Source of the DNA: Rhodanobacter glycinis
GTDB taxonomy: Bacteria; Pseudomonadota; Gammaproteobacteria; Xanthomonadales; Rhodanobacteraceae
Length of the DNA stretch: 64,000 nt
Assembly: GCF_900114325.1 (NCBI RefSeq)
Contig: NZ_FOSR01000012.1
Location: 31,760 to 95,759 of the forward strand
Direction of reading: 5' to 3'
Both the position numbers and the translations under genes were made by a program. Shown here one piece after another: positions 55,572-63,338 of the stretch (position 1 is its first letter; every line of letters begins with the position of its first letter). The notes beneath the pieces were generated by a model. That model was not told the origin of the DNA, ran no database searches, and saw only the letters and a list, made by a program, of their open reading frames with translations.

Positions 55572-55611
55572 AAAGGGACGGAAGCGGCCAGATCGCTTCC
55601 GTCCCTTTTCC
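55572..55611 (+). terminator. Strong hairpin in the leader of the Met-rich peptide gene
   Basis: A perfect 15-bp stem AAAGGGACGGAAGCG (55572-55586) / CGCTTCCGTCCCTTT (55594-55608) with a 7-base loop, followed by TCCTTT. It looks like the terminator of the sigma-nrsF operon, yet it lies just after the predicted -10 of the next gene, so transcripts of the peptide gene would begin within or just before it. It could end read-through, or act as a 5' stabilising structure. Confidence 0.7.
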
Positions 55612-55627
55612 TTTCAAGGATGCACCC

Positions 55628-55951
55628 ATGAACACACGCACGCTTGTCGCCGTGGCTGTGGCCGCCGCCGTTGGCGCCTTCGCTTTCAGCCCGGTCTTCG
55701 CGCAGGATGCAATGTCCGGTTCGTCGATGTCGCACGATGCCATGCACAAGGGCAGCATGATGAAGAAGGACGCGATGAAGCACGAAGCCATGAAGCATGA
55801 CGCCATGAAGTCCGGCGCCATGAAGCATCAGGCGATGAAGTCCGATGCCATGATGAAAAAGGATGGCGCGATGATGAAGAAAGGCGCCATGAAGCACGAC
55901 GCGATGAAGATGAAGAAGACCGGCGGTGATGCCATGAGCAGCGGTGGCTGA
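55628..55951 (+). CDS. Secreted methionine-rich pentapeptide (MxKDx-type) repeat protein, MrpX-like
   Basis: 107 residues. A signal peptide (1-25, cleavage after VFA) leads to an 82-residue mature chain with 18 methionines, built from units like KKDAM, KHEAM, KHDAM, KSGAM, KHQAM. It is rich in Lys and His and has no Cys or aromatic residues. This matches the MxKDx pentapeptide repeat family and resembles MrpX of the SigF/NrsF system of Azospira suillum, a periplasmic peptide whose methionines absorb hypochlorite. An AAGGA Shine-Dalgarno lies 7 bp before the ATG. The promoter site and the neighbouring MsrB and DipZ fit a scavenge-and-repair cycle. Metal binding through Met/His is an alternative role. 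Confidence 0.85.
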   Translation: MNTRTLVAVAVAAAVGAFAFSPVFAQDAMSGSSMSHDAMHKGSMMKKDAMKHEAMKHDAMKSGAMKHQAMKSDAMMKKDGAMMKKGAMKHDAMKMKKTGGDAMSSGG

Positions 55952-55978
55952 CACGACAGTCCCGGCCTGACAGGCCGC

Positions 55979-56017
55979 GGGGCATGGCCGCCGGCAACGG
56001 ATGCCATGCCCCGATTT
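55979..56017 (+). terminator. Terminator after the Met-rich peptide gene
   Basis: A 10-bp stem GGGGCATGGC (55979-55988) / GCCATGCCCC (56003-56012) followed by GATTTCAT. The T-run is short, so it is a moderate terminator. Confidence 0.55.
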
Positions 56018-56079
56018 CATGCCGGGCAGACGCGACAGGCGGATAATGCAGGAGTCCCACTGCCTGCGGTGACCACGTC

Positions 56080-57144
56080 ATGTCCGCTTTTGCACGCCGG
56101 CTCGGTATCGAGCATTCCCTTGTCCAGGCGCCGATGGCCGGCTCCACCACACCAGCCCTGGTTGCCGCTGTGTCCGCTGCGGGCGCCTTCGGTTCGCTGG
56201 GCGCCGGCTACCTGGAGCCGCAGGCCATCCTCGAGCAGGTTGGCCAGGTCCGCGCAACGACCGATCGCCCGTTTGGTATCAACCTGTTTGTGCTGCCCGA
56301 TGAATTTTCGCCGGACATGACCGCGGTGGCGCGAGCACGCGAGTTGCTCGATGCCCTGATGGAACGCGAAGGCCTCGAGGTGCGCACCGCACTGCCGGCA
56401 CGCTGGGCACCGCGCTTCTCCGAGCAGCTCGCCGCGTTGCGCGAAGCGCGCCCGGCCGCAGCCAGCTTTACCTTCGACCTGCTGACCACGGAGCAGGTGC
56501 TTGAGCTGAAACGGCTGGACATCATGGTGATCGGCAATGCCACCAGCGTGGCCGAGGCCCGTGCCTGGGCCGAGCGCGGCGCCGACGCGGTGTGCGTGCA
56601 GGGTGCCGAGGCGGGCGGACATCGCGGCACCTTCATGCATGCGCCGGAAGAGGCGATGATCGGCCTGTTCGCGCTGATTCCGCTGGTTGCCCGGGCCGTG
56701 GACATTCCGGTGATCGCCGCCGGCGGCATCATGGATGGCCGCGGGATACTGGCCGCCGAGGTGCTGGGCGCCGCGGCCAGCCAGCTCGGCACCGCCTTCC
56801 TGTCCTGTCCCGAAGCCTCGGCCGCCCCCGCCTGGAAGCGCGACCTGCCGAACGTGGAAGCGCATCGCGTGGCCAGCATTCGCAGCTTTTCCGGCCGAGC
56901 CGCGCGCGGCCTGCGCAACCATTACGTGGTGGTGATGGAGGCTGCCGCCGACGAGTTGCCGCCGTATCCCATCCTGAATGCGCTGACCGCCCCGCTGCGC
57001 CGTGCCGCAGCCCAGGCCGGCCGCGGCGACCTGCTCTCCGAGTGGTGTGGCCAGGCGGCCGCCATGACGCGACCCCTGCCGGCCGGCGAGCTGGTGGCCC
57101 TGCTGATGGACGAATACGACAGCGCGGCACGTAATGCGGGTTGA
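56080..57144 (+). CDS. Nitronate monooxygenase family flavoprotein
   Basis: 354 residues with a TIM-barrel pattern: VQAPMAGSTTPALVAAVSAAGAFGSLGAG split as the APMAGSTTPAL start and GAFGSLGAGYL, the FMN-binding QGAEAGGHRG (about residues 173-182; His near the flavin), IPVIAAGGIMDGRGILAAEV and LGAAASQLGTAFL (phosphate grip). These enzymes oxidise alkyl nitronates such as propionate-3-nitronate to aldehydes and nitrite. No sigma-F-type site precedes it, so it may simply be a neighbour of the oxidative module. The start at ATG 56080 follows the terminator above. Confidence 0.9.
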   Translation: MSAFARRLGIEHSLVQAPMAGSTTPALVAAVSAAGAFGSLGAGYLEPQAILEQVGQVRATTDRPFGINLFVLPDEFSPDMTAVARARELLDALMEREGLEVRTALPARWAPRFSEQLAALREARPAAASFTFDLLTTEQVLELKRLDIMVIGNATSVAEARAWAERGADAVCVQGAEAGGHRGTFMHAPEEAMIGLFALIPLVARAVDIPVIAAGGIMDGRGILAAEVLGAAASQLGTAFLSCPEASAAPAWKRDLPNVEAHRVASIRSFSGRAARGLRNHYVVVMEAAADELPPYPILNALTAPLRRAAAQAGRGDLLSEWCGQAAAMTRPLPAGELVALLMDEYDSAARNAG

Positions 57145-57184
57145 ATGAATGCGGTGCCTTGACCTTGTCTTGCGCTGCGGCGGT

Positions 57185-57190
57185 TATACT
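57185..57190 (+). promoter_or_regulatory. Possible -10 element before rsfS
   Basis: TATACT lies 47 bp before the rsfS start codon. A TTGACC at 57159-57164 is the best -35 candidate but the spacing is 20 bp, longer than ideal. A separate promoter would make sense since rsfS is cut off from nadD. Confidence 0.35.
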
Positions 57191-57237
57191 GCGCCCGCGC
57201 CATACCGCGCGCCGACCACGCCGCGAGGCACCCGCTC

Positions 57238-57624
57238 TTGAGTACACCCCGCAACGTCAAGGCCGATTCCACGGCCGCCCTGCGCAAAGCTGTCATCGAT
57301 GCGCTGGAAGAATTGAAGGCCAAGGACATTCGCGAAATCGATGTCCTGGGCAAGACCTCCATTGCCGATCTGCTGGTGATCGCTTCCGGCACCTCCGCAC
57401 GCCACGTCAAATCCATCGCCGACGAAGTGGTGAAGTTCGCCAAGAAGGCGGGCGTGATGCCGCTGGGCGTGGAAGGCGAGCAGGAGGGCGAGTGGGTGCT
57501 GGTGGACCTGGGCGACGTGATCGTCCACGTCATGCTGCCGCGCATCCGCGAGTTCTATGGCCTGGAGCGCTTGTGGACGGTGGGCGACCACGGCCACGAC
57601 CTGGATGCCGCGAGCGCCGGGTGA
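57238..57624 (+). CDS. rsfS: Ribosomal silencing factor RsfS
   Basis: 128 residues from TTG 57238, with GAGG about 10 bp upstream; no ATG or GTG is well placed. RsfS motifs: [39 protein letters not shown] (in two parts: [15 protein letters not shown] and [11 protein letters not shown]), [20 protein letters not shown], and [14 protein letters not shown]. It binds L14 of the large subunit and blocks joining with the small subunit under starvation. Normally it directly follows nadD, as part of nadD-rsfS-rlmH. Confidence 0.95.
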   Translation: MSTPRNVKADSTAALRKAVIDALEELKAKDIREIDVLGKTSIADLLVIASGTSARHVKSIADEVVKFAKKAGVMPLGVEGEQEGEWVLVDLGDVIVHVMLPRIREFYGLERLWTVGDHGHDLDAASAG

Positions 57625-57634
57625 ACGCCAGGTT

Positions 57635-57842
57635 TTCTCCCTCGCAGGTACGGGAGAGGCCACGCTTTTCTCTCTCTCCCCGCCGGGGAGAGGGCCGGGG
57701 TGAGGGGACAATCTCGCGAGGTGTCTGTCACGAAGCGAAGCGCAGCTTTGGTGGGCGATATCGCGAGCACCCGCCCCTCACCTCAATCCCCTTCGACCGG
57801 CTCAGGACGGTGCTCTCTCCGCAGGGGAGAGGAGGCGAACGA
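57635..57842. repeat. Palindromic intergenic repeat, family 1 copy D
   Basis: Occupies the gap between rsfS and rlmH. It has CTCTCCCCGCCGGGGAGAG (about 57674-57692), a GCGAAGCGAAGCGC middle, and the block 57763-57789 that is reverse-complemented exactly in copy B (20546-20572) and nearly matches copy A. Ends with CTCTCCGC-AGGGGAGAGG near 57813-57831. Confidence 0.75.
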
Positions 57843-57877
57843 GGCACTATGCGCGCTCCATTTCATAAAGGCGGGCA

Positions 57878-58351
57878 ATGACGCGCGCGCGCATCATTGC
57901 CGTCGGTGAGCGCATGCCCGGCTGGGTGGCCGAAGGGTTTGCCGAATACCGCAAGCGGCTGTCGCATGAACTGCCGCTGGAACTGATCGAGCTGAAACCC
58001 GGTGTGCGTGGCAAGGGACGCGATGACGTCCGCGCCATGCAGGACGAGGGCGCCGCCATTCTTGCCGCGTTGCCGCGCGACACGCACGTGGTGGCGCTGG
58101 ACGGGCACGGCAAGGCGTGGTCCAGCGAGGAGCTCGCCGAGCAACTGGCAAAGTGGCGCATGGCCGGGCGCGATCTGGCCTTCCTGATCGGTGGACCCGA
58201 CGGTCACGCTGCCGAAGTGCTGGCGCGCGCCGACCAGCGCTGGTCGCTGGGCCCGCTGACCCTGCCGCACATGCTGGTACGGCTGGTGCTGGCCGAACAG
58301 TTGTATCGCGCCACCACCATCATGGCCGGGCATCCCTATCATCGTGCGTGA
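57878..58351 (+). CDS. rlmH: 23S rRNA (pseudouridine-1915-N3)-methyltransferase RlmH
   Basis: 157 residues, the usual length (E. coli 155). SPOUT-fold motifs: VVALDGHGKAWSSEELAEQL (VALDxxGK(A/x)xSSExxA), LAFLIGGPDGH (the knotted SAM-binding loop FxIGGxxG), and the C-terminal LPHMLVRLVLAEQLYRATTI, HPYHRA. It methylates pseudouridine 1915 in helix 69 of 23S rRNA on assembled ribosomes. The start ATG 57878 lies just after repeat copy D, which separates it from rsfS by 253 bp. Confidence 0.97.
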   Translation: MTRARIIAVGERMPGWVAEGFAEYRKRLSHELPLELIELKPGVRGKGRDDVRAMQDEGAAILAALPRDTHVVALDGHGKAWSSEELAEQLAKWRMAGRDLAFLIGGPDGHAAEVLARADQRWSLGPLTLPHMLVRLVLAEQLYRATTIMAGHPYHRA

Positions 58352-58480
58352 GTGTGGGCGATCACGCGATGTGATCCAGGTTCATGCCACTTGCCGGATG
58401 GAGGGACTGTCCTCATGGATTGCCGGGATCATCGCGGGCAGGTAGGTTCTTCGCTCACGTCCCTGTTGCGAGTTTCTCCC

Positions 58481-58930
58481 ATGGATTTCCACGTTCGTCC
58501 GGCCACGATCCACGACCTCGATGCGCTGGTGCCGCTGTTCGATGGCTACCGCCGGTTCTATGGCAAGCCGTCCGATGAGGCAGGGGCGCGCGATTTCCTC
58601 ACCACGCGTCTGCGCCTCAACGAATCGATGATTCTGCTGGCGCGCGACGAGCATGGTGCGGCGCTGGGTTTCACCCAACTCTATCCGCTGTTTTCCTCGG
58701 TGCGCATGGTGCGTACCTGGCTGCTCAACGACTTGTTCGTGGCAGCCGGTGCACGGCGGCAGGGCGTGGCGAAGGCCTTGCTGGAGGCCGCCGCCACACA
58801 GGCGCGAAACCTGGGGGCCGCCAGCCTGTCGCTGTCCACCGCGCTGGACAACGCGCCGGCCCAGGCCTTGTACGAATCGCTGGGCTGGCAACGCGACCGC
58901 CAGTTCTGCAGCTATGACCTGACACTTTGA
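58481..58930 (+). CDS. GNAT N-acetyltransferase
   Basis: 149 residues from ATG 58481 ([20 protein letters not shown]), the standard GNAT opening. Acetyl-CoA loop: [19 protein letters not shown] (about residues 85-103; matching RxxGxA), followed by [14 protein letters not shown], the classic C-terminal YxxxGF-type motif. The substrate is unknown. It is located between rlmH and maf and is likely co-transcribed with them. Confidence 0.9.
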   Translation: MDFHVRPATIHDLDALVPLFDGYRRFYGKPSDEAGARDFLTTRLRLNESMILLARDEHGAALGFTQLYPLFSSVRMVRTWLLNDLFVAAGARRQGVAKALLEAAATQARNLGAASLSLSTALDNAPAQALYESLGWQRDRQFCSYDLTL

Positions 58931-58965
58931 GCGCACCGTTCACCGGGTTGCCAACGGGAGTCCGC

Positions 58966-59538
58966 ATGCTTCACCTTGCCTCGCAATCGCCGCGCCGCCG
59001 CCAGTTGCTGGAGCAGCTTGGCGTGGACTTCAGCGTGCTCGATGTGGACGTGCCCGAGCAGCGGGCCGTCGGCGAATCGCCGCAGGCCTATGTCGGCCGC
59101 GTGGCGCGGGACAAGGCGCGCGCCGGATTGGCGAAACTGGGCGCCGCGCCCGACGCACGGGTGCTGGGCGCGGATACCGAGGTGGTGCTGGACGACGAGG
59201 TGTTCGGCAAGCCGGGTGATGCGGCCGAAGCCGCGGCGATGCTGCGTCGGTTGTCCGGGCGCACGCATGCCGTGATCTCGACGGTATGGCTGGTGGACGC
59301 CAGGCACGAGCACTGCGTGACGTGCGTGTCGCAGGTGCGCTTTGCCTCGCTGGACGAGGCCGCCATCGCCGGCTATGTCGCGACCGGCGAATCGTTCGGC
59401 AAGGCCGGCGGCTACGCCATCCAGGGGCGCGGTGCGGCCTTGATCGAGCATCTGGATGGCAGCTATTCCGGCGTGATGGGGCTGCCCCTGTTCGAGACCG
59501 CGCGGTTGCTGCGCGAGGCCGGTATCGTCATCGCGTAG
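58966..59538 (+). CDS. maf: Maf family nucleoside triphosphate pyrophosphatase
   Basis: 190 residues from ATG 58966 ([19 protein letters not shown]), the family start; the frame to 58927 is rejected. Maf motifs: [25 protein letters not shown] (catalytic Asp/Lys region), [13 protein letters not shown], and the [14 protein letters not shown]-terminal motif. It hydrolyses dTTP/UTP or modified pyrimidine nucleotides, housecleaning the pool. In relatives it follows rlmH and precedes rng; rng is absent here and a convergent CPBP gene follows after 10 bp. Confidence 0.93.
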   Translation: MLHLASQSPRRRQLLEQLGVDFSVLDVDVPEQRAVGESPQAYVGRVARDKARAGLAKLGAAPDARVLGADTEVVLDDEVFGKPGDAAEAAAMLRRLSGRTHAVISTVWLVDARHEHCVTCVSQVRFASLDEAAIAGYVATGESFGKAGGYAIQGRGAALIEHLDGSYSGVMGLPLFETARLLREAGIVIA

Positions 59539-59548
59539 TGCGGCCGTT

Positions 59549-60382
59549 TCAGGCGTGATGCTGGGCGACCGCCACGAACAGCGCAATCATCGCCACCGCA
59601 TTGTTGACGCCATGGGCCAATACCGACGGCCACAGCGAGCCGGATTTCAGCCGCAGCCAGCACAGCGCCAGCGCCAGCAGCATCAGGTCGGGCAGTGCGT
59701 ACCACTTGAAGTGCAGGCCGGGCAGGTGCACCACGCCGAACAGCAGCACGCAGGCGGCCACCGCCCAGCCCACCGGCAGTCGTCGCAACAGTGCGGAAAG
59801 CAGGGCGCCACGAAACAGCACCTCTTCCACCAGCGGGCCGATGCTGACCACCATCACGGCCAGCAGCATGCGCAAGCCGGGCGTGGCGCTGTGGCCGAGC
59901 TGTTCCACGTTCTGGGTTACCGGATGGCCGTGCGCCAGCCATTGCGTGAGCCACCCGCCCAGCGGCGGCAACACCAGGCCGAGGGCCACGGCGGCAAGGT
60001 AGAACGTGGGTGTAGTTGGCCTGCACAGGCCGAAGCCGGGTGGTTGCGGCAACGACCACAAGTGCGGCCACCAGCGATGTGCCACGTACAGTGCGACCAG
60101 TGCAGCCACCGGAACGGTGACGATGACCATCAGCGTTACCGCATCCGGCTGTTGCATGATCGCGACGACCTGCTGCCGGATGCTGGAGGCGGACTCGCCC
60201 ATGTGCCGGATGCCGACGACCAATCCCACCACGAAGCCAGCCAGCACGCTCAGCATCAATTGCAGCAGGAAGTACAGCGCGATCAGGCCGAGAGCCGACC
60301 AGATGCCCGGCGCCGGCAGGGCCACGGGTGGTTCGCCACGCGGCAGTGGCGGTGGCTGGATGGCATGTTCTGTCGTGGTCAT
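59549..60382 (-). CDS. CPBP family intramembrane metalloprotease
   Basis: 277 residues from ATG 60382 (MTTTEHAIQPPPLP). About eight hydrophobic segments. CPBP (Abi/CAAX-like) motifs: PLVEEVLFRGALLSALLRR with the EExxxR signature (about residue 185), FGVVHLPGLHF with a conserved His, and SLWPSVLAHGVNNAVA with the last His/Asn pair. Members resemble CAAX prenyl proteases; in bacteria they are linked to bacteriocin self-immunity or protein maturation. The target is unknown. Convergent with maf. Confidence 0.9.
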   Translation of the reverse strand: MTTTEHAIQPPPLPRGEPPVALPAPGIWSALGLIALYFLLQLMLSVLAGFVVGLVVGIRHMGESASSIRQQVVAIMQQPDAVTLMVIVTVPVAALVALYVAHRWWPHLWSLPQPPGFGLCRPTTPTFYLAAVALGLVLPPLGGWLTQWLAHGHPVTQNVEQLGHSATPGLRMLLAVMVVSIGPLVEEVLFRGALLSALLRRLPVGWAVAACVLLFGVVHLPGLHFKWYALPDLMLLALALCWLRLKSGSLWPSVLAHGVNNAVAMIALFVAVAQHHA

Positions 60383-60446
60383 GCCACGGGTCTCGTGGCG
60401 ACCGTCCTCCGGGACGGCCGATGACGTGGTCCGTTCATGGCTTGCA

Positions 60447-60842
60447 TCAAGCCAGCAGCAGCGCGCGGATGACTCCGACAACGGCCATGATCAGCACGGC
60501 AGCCCAGGCCAGCATCGAGAGCATGAAGCCGCCCTCGCGACGCGCCGCCTCCTGCAGGTAACCCGCCGCGTACCACACCCGGCCGACGATCCAGAACAGC
60601 CCCGCGATGCCGGCCCAGCCGGCGAAGCCGTAGTGCGTGGCCAGCCACAGCGTGGGCAGGAACATCACCGTGCCTTCCAGCGTATTCATCTGCACCCGAT
60701 AGGCACGTTCGAAGTCGGGATGGCCGCTGGTGGCGGGCGCCTTGATGCCGTATTTCATGCGCGCCCGGCCCACCACGAACATGGTGCCAAGCAGCAGCAG
60801 GACGGTAAGCAGGACAACAAGGGCAGGCAGTTGCTGGAGCAT
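60447..60842 (-). CDS. MAPEG family membrane protein
   Basis: 131 residues from ATG 60842 (136 if started at 60857). Four hydrophobic segments and the MAPEG signature ERAYRVQMNTLEGTVMFLP (about residues 45-63; E-R-x-x-R-x-x-x-N-x-x-E) identify the eicosanoid/glutathione metabolism superfamily. Bacterial members have weak or unknown glutathione transferase activity in the inner membrane. It lies 64 bp downstream of the CPBP start, on the same strand. Confidence 0.88.
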   Translation of the reverse strand: MLQQLPALVVLLTVLLLLGTMFVVGRARMKYGIKAPATSGHPDFERAYRVQMNTLEGTVMFLPTLWLATHYGFAGWAGIAGLFWIVGRVWYAAGYLQEAARREGGFMLSMLAWAAVLIMAVVGVIRALLLA

Positions 60843-60949
60843 GTCGGGTTTCCACAAGGACAGGCCACCACTTTACCGGTTTGGCGGGGAGGTGCGCGTG
60901 GCGCTATCGTCATGGTCCGGCGGTGACGGTGCCGCCAGGGGAGACGAAC

Positions 60950-61810
60950 ATGGATTGGCAGAAAGGCGAAACCAGCAGTAATGTCGAGGTGGACAGCGGT
61001 GGTGGCGGCGGCCCGCGCTTCGGCGGTGGCCGGCGCATGGGGCTGGGCGGCTTGCTGATACTGGCGATCCTGGGCTGGGTGTTCTTCAAGAACCCCATGG
61101 CCCTGCTCGACCAGGGCGGCGGTCAGCCCGTCGCCACGGCGCCGAACGCGCAGCCGGCGCAGGTCGATCCGCAACAGAAACTGTTCGTGGAGAAGATCCT
61201 CGGTTCGACCGAAAAGACCTGGGGCGACATCTTCACCTCGATGGGGCACACCTATACCGACCCGAAACTGGACCTGTTCAGCGGTGGCGTGAACACCGCC
61301 TGCGGCGAGGCATCCACCGCGGTGGGGCCGTTCTACTGCCCGGGTGACCACAAGATCTATCTGGACCTGGACTTCTTCCAGGAGCTGCAGAACCGCTTCC
61401 ACGCCAGCGGCGATTTCGCGCGCGCCTACGTGATCGCGCACGAAGTGGGCCACCATGTGCAGCAGCAGCTCGGCATCTTCGCCAAGGTGCAGCAACTGCA
61501 GCGCCAGTGCGCGCAGATGGACGGCGCCGATGGCCTGTCGGTGCGGCAGGAACTGCAGGCCGACTGTTTCGCCGGGGTGTGGGCCAACCGCAGCCAGCAG
61601 CGCCTGCAATGGCTGCAGCCGGGCGACGTGGAGTCGGCGCTCAATGCGGCCAGCCAGATCGGCGACGACACCTTGCAACGCGAGGCATGAGGCACCGTGG
61701 TGCCCGATTCGTTCACCCACGGCACCTCGGCGCAGCGGGTGAAGTGGTTCAAGACCGGCATGGCCAGCGGTGACATCAGGAGCTGCAACACCTTCGCCGG
61801 GGAGCCGTAA
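60950..61810 (+). pseudogene. YpfJ-type neutral zinc metallopeptidase, interrupted by an in-frame TGA
   Basis: The open part (60950-61690) encodes 246 residues from ATG with a GGGGAG Shine-Dalgarno. It has a Gly-rich N-terminus, one membrane helix (LGGLLILAILGWVFF, about 32-46), and the zinc motif VIAHEVGHHV (HEVGH at 164-168) with ELQADCFAGVWA downstream, as in the KPN_02809/YpfJ family. A TGA at 61688-61690 ends the protein at REA; reading on in the same frame gives [18 protein letters not shown], the family's conserved C-terminus, to a TAA at 61808-61810. A single change (CGA to TGA) would explain it. The short form may still fold; function is uncertain. Confidence 0.8.
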
Positions 61811-61825
61811 GCATCTGGCTCTCGC

Positions 61826-61901
61826 GTAGGAGCGCACCCTGTGCGCGAAGGTTTCTGGCCGGGCATCCGAAAAAACCTTCGCGCACAGGGTGCGCTCCTA
61901 C
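61826..61901. repeat. REPIN-like perfect inverted repeat
   Basis: Two exact 29-bp arms (61826-61854 and 61873-61901) face each other around an 18-bp loop. The arm begins GTAGGAGCGCACCCTGTGCG, a typical REP sequence. Placed just after the metallopeptidase gene it could fold into a very stable hairpin in RNA. No RAYT transposase is seen in the window. Confidence 0.85.
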
Positions 61902-62004
61902 CCGTGCTGGTGGGTGGTTCCGGGCGGTCCCACCTTCCGTCGCTGCGCGATCGGATCTAGACTCCGCGAGCTGCGTGCCTTGGGGTGCGCTTTCGCTGGC
62001 TTGC

Positions 62005-62472
62005 ATGAGTCATCCCTGCCTGAGTTGCGGCGCCTGCTGCGCCTTTTTTCGCATTGCCTTCCACTGGTCCGAGACCGACCCCTTGCTGGGCGGAACCGTG
62101 CCTGCCGAACTCACCGAAAAGCTGGACCCGCATCGCGTTGTGATGCGCGGTACGCAGTCGAAGACACCGCGCTGCGTGGCGCTGGTGGGCGAGATTGGCG
62201 TGGCTGCCCATTGCGGCATTCACCCGATCAAGCCCTCGGTGTGCCGCGAGGTCGAGCCGTCCTGGGAGTTCGGGCGGCATAGCCTGCAATGCGACAAGGG
62301 GCGTATCGCCCATGGCCTGTTGCCGTTGACGCCAACGGACTGGCCGACGCCGGTGATCCCGGTGCCGGTCCTGCCGCTGGTGCCGGAGTTGCCGCTGGAC
62401 GAGCCGGCCATCGCCGTGCTGGCCAGCCTCGATCTGCCGCCGGCCACGGGCGGTACGGGTATTCCGGTGTAG
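62005..62472 (+). CDS. YkgJ-type cysteine cluster protein
   Basis: 155 residues from ATG 62005 (MSHPCLSCGACCAFF). The CxxCGxCC motif at residues 5-12 and further cysteines in PRCVALV, AHCGIHPIKPSVCREV and LQCDKGR define the YkgJ/CxxCxxCC (UPF0153) family, thought to bind zinc or an iron-sulfur cluster. The C-terminal 45 residues are Pro/Val-rich and variable. The function is not established. Alone on its strand, convergent with the dioxygenase gene. Confidence 0.85.
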   Translation: MSHPCLSCGACCAFFRIAFHWSETDPLLGGTVPAELTEKLDPHRVVMRGTQSKTPRCVALVGEIGVAAHCGIHPIKPSVCREVEPSWEFGRHSLQCDKGRIAHGLLPLTPTDWPTPVIPVPVLPLVPELPLDEPAIAVLASLDLPPATGGTGIPV

Positions 62473-62516
62473 GTACGCAAGGCTTGGGTGCCGGGCGGTT
62501 TCACAGTGCGGCCGAA

Positions 62517-63338
62517 TCAGCCCATCGGCGGTTGCGCAGAACTGGCTCCTGTCGCAGTGTCGAAGCGATAGATGTCCATCGCGAGAAAGCCCAGGTCGAT
62601 GCCGGCATCGATGCGCCGGGCCTGTGCGGATGCGCCCGCAGCGCCCAGTGCCACGAACAAGGGCAGCAGGTGTTCGTCCGTGGGATGGGCGCGTTCGGCG
62701 AATGGCGCCTGGTGACGGTAGTCGAGCAGAGCGTCGACGTCGCCGGCGGCCAGGCGCTGTTCGATCCAGTCGGTGAACGGGCGCACGTAGGGCGCCTCGC
62801 GCGCTTCGCTGTAACCGGCACGGAAGTCACCCAGGTTGTGCGTGATGCTGCCCGAACCGATGACCAGCACGCCTTCCTCGCGCAGCGGTGCCAGCGCGCG
62901 GCCCATGGCGAGCGCATGGGCCGGGCCGGCCTCGGGCTGGATCGATACCGGCACGACCGGGATGTCGGCCTGCGGATAAAGCAGGCGTAGCGGAACCCAT
63001 ACGCCATGATCGAAACCGCGCGATGGGTCGAGCTCGGGCTGCAGGCCTGCCGTGTCGAGCAGCGACGCCACGCGAGCGGCCAGGCCGGGCGCCCCCGATG
63101 CCGGGTAGTTCAGCGCGTGGAGCTCGCGCGGGAAGCCGTAAAAGTCGTGGATGGTGGCCGGCCGCACTGCGCTGCCGACGTGTGGCGAGCGGGCCAGCCA
63201 ATGCGCCGAGGCGATCACGATGGCTTTCGGCCGCGGCAACGTCGCAGCCAGTTCAGCCAGGCGAATGCCGGTGAGGCCAGGTTGCAGCGCGGTCATCGGC
63301 GAGCCGTGCGAGACGTACAGGCTGGGCAGGGCGGACAT
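62517..63338 (-). CDS. LigB-type extradiol ring-opening dioxygenase (DODA/YgiD-like)
   Basis: 273 residues. Class III extradiol motifs: LYVSHGSPM (metal-binding His near 11), IASAHWLARSP, TIHDFYGFP, SRGFDHGVWVPLRLLYP (His near 109) and the C-terminal GSGSITHNLGDF (His near 165). Members cleave catechol rings or, like plant DODA and YgiD, L-DOPA. The substrate in bacteria of this type is not known. It is a single gene; an MSALPSLYVSHGSP start fits the family. Confidence 0.92.
   Translation of the reverse strand: MSALPSLYVSHGSPMTALQPGLTGIRLAELAATLPRPKAIVIASAHWLARSPHVGSAVRPATIHDFYGFPRELHALNYPASGAPGLAARVASLLDTAGLQPELDPSRGFDHGVWVPLRLLYPQADIPVVPVSIQPEAGPAHALAMGRALAPLREEGVLVIGSGSITHNLGDFRAGYSEAREAPYVRPFTDWIEQRLAAGDVDALLDYRHQAPFAERAHPTDEHLLPLFVALGAAGASAQARRIDAGIDLGFLAMDIYRFDTATGASSAQPPMG

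Noticed and set aside
55720..55930. Tandem DNA repeats resembling a CRISPR or minisatellite
   Set aside because: The periodicity is 15 bp and in frame, coding for five-residue Met units; there are no spacers, and it is inside a good gene with signal peptide.
61688..61690. A selenocysteine codon in the YpfJ-type gene
   Set aside because: Relatives do not have Cys at this place as far as I know, and no SECIS-type hairpin is seen just downstream; a nonsense change is simpler.
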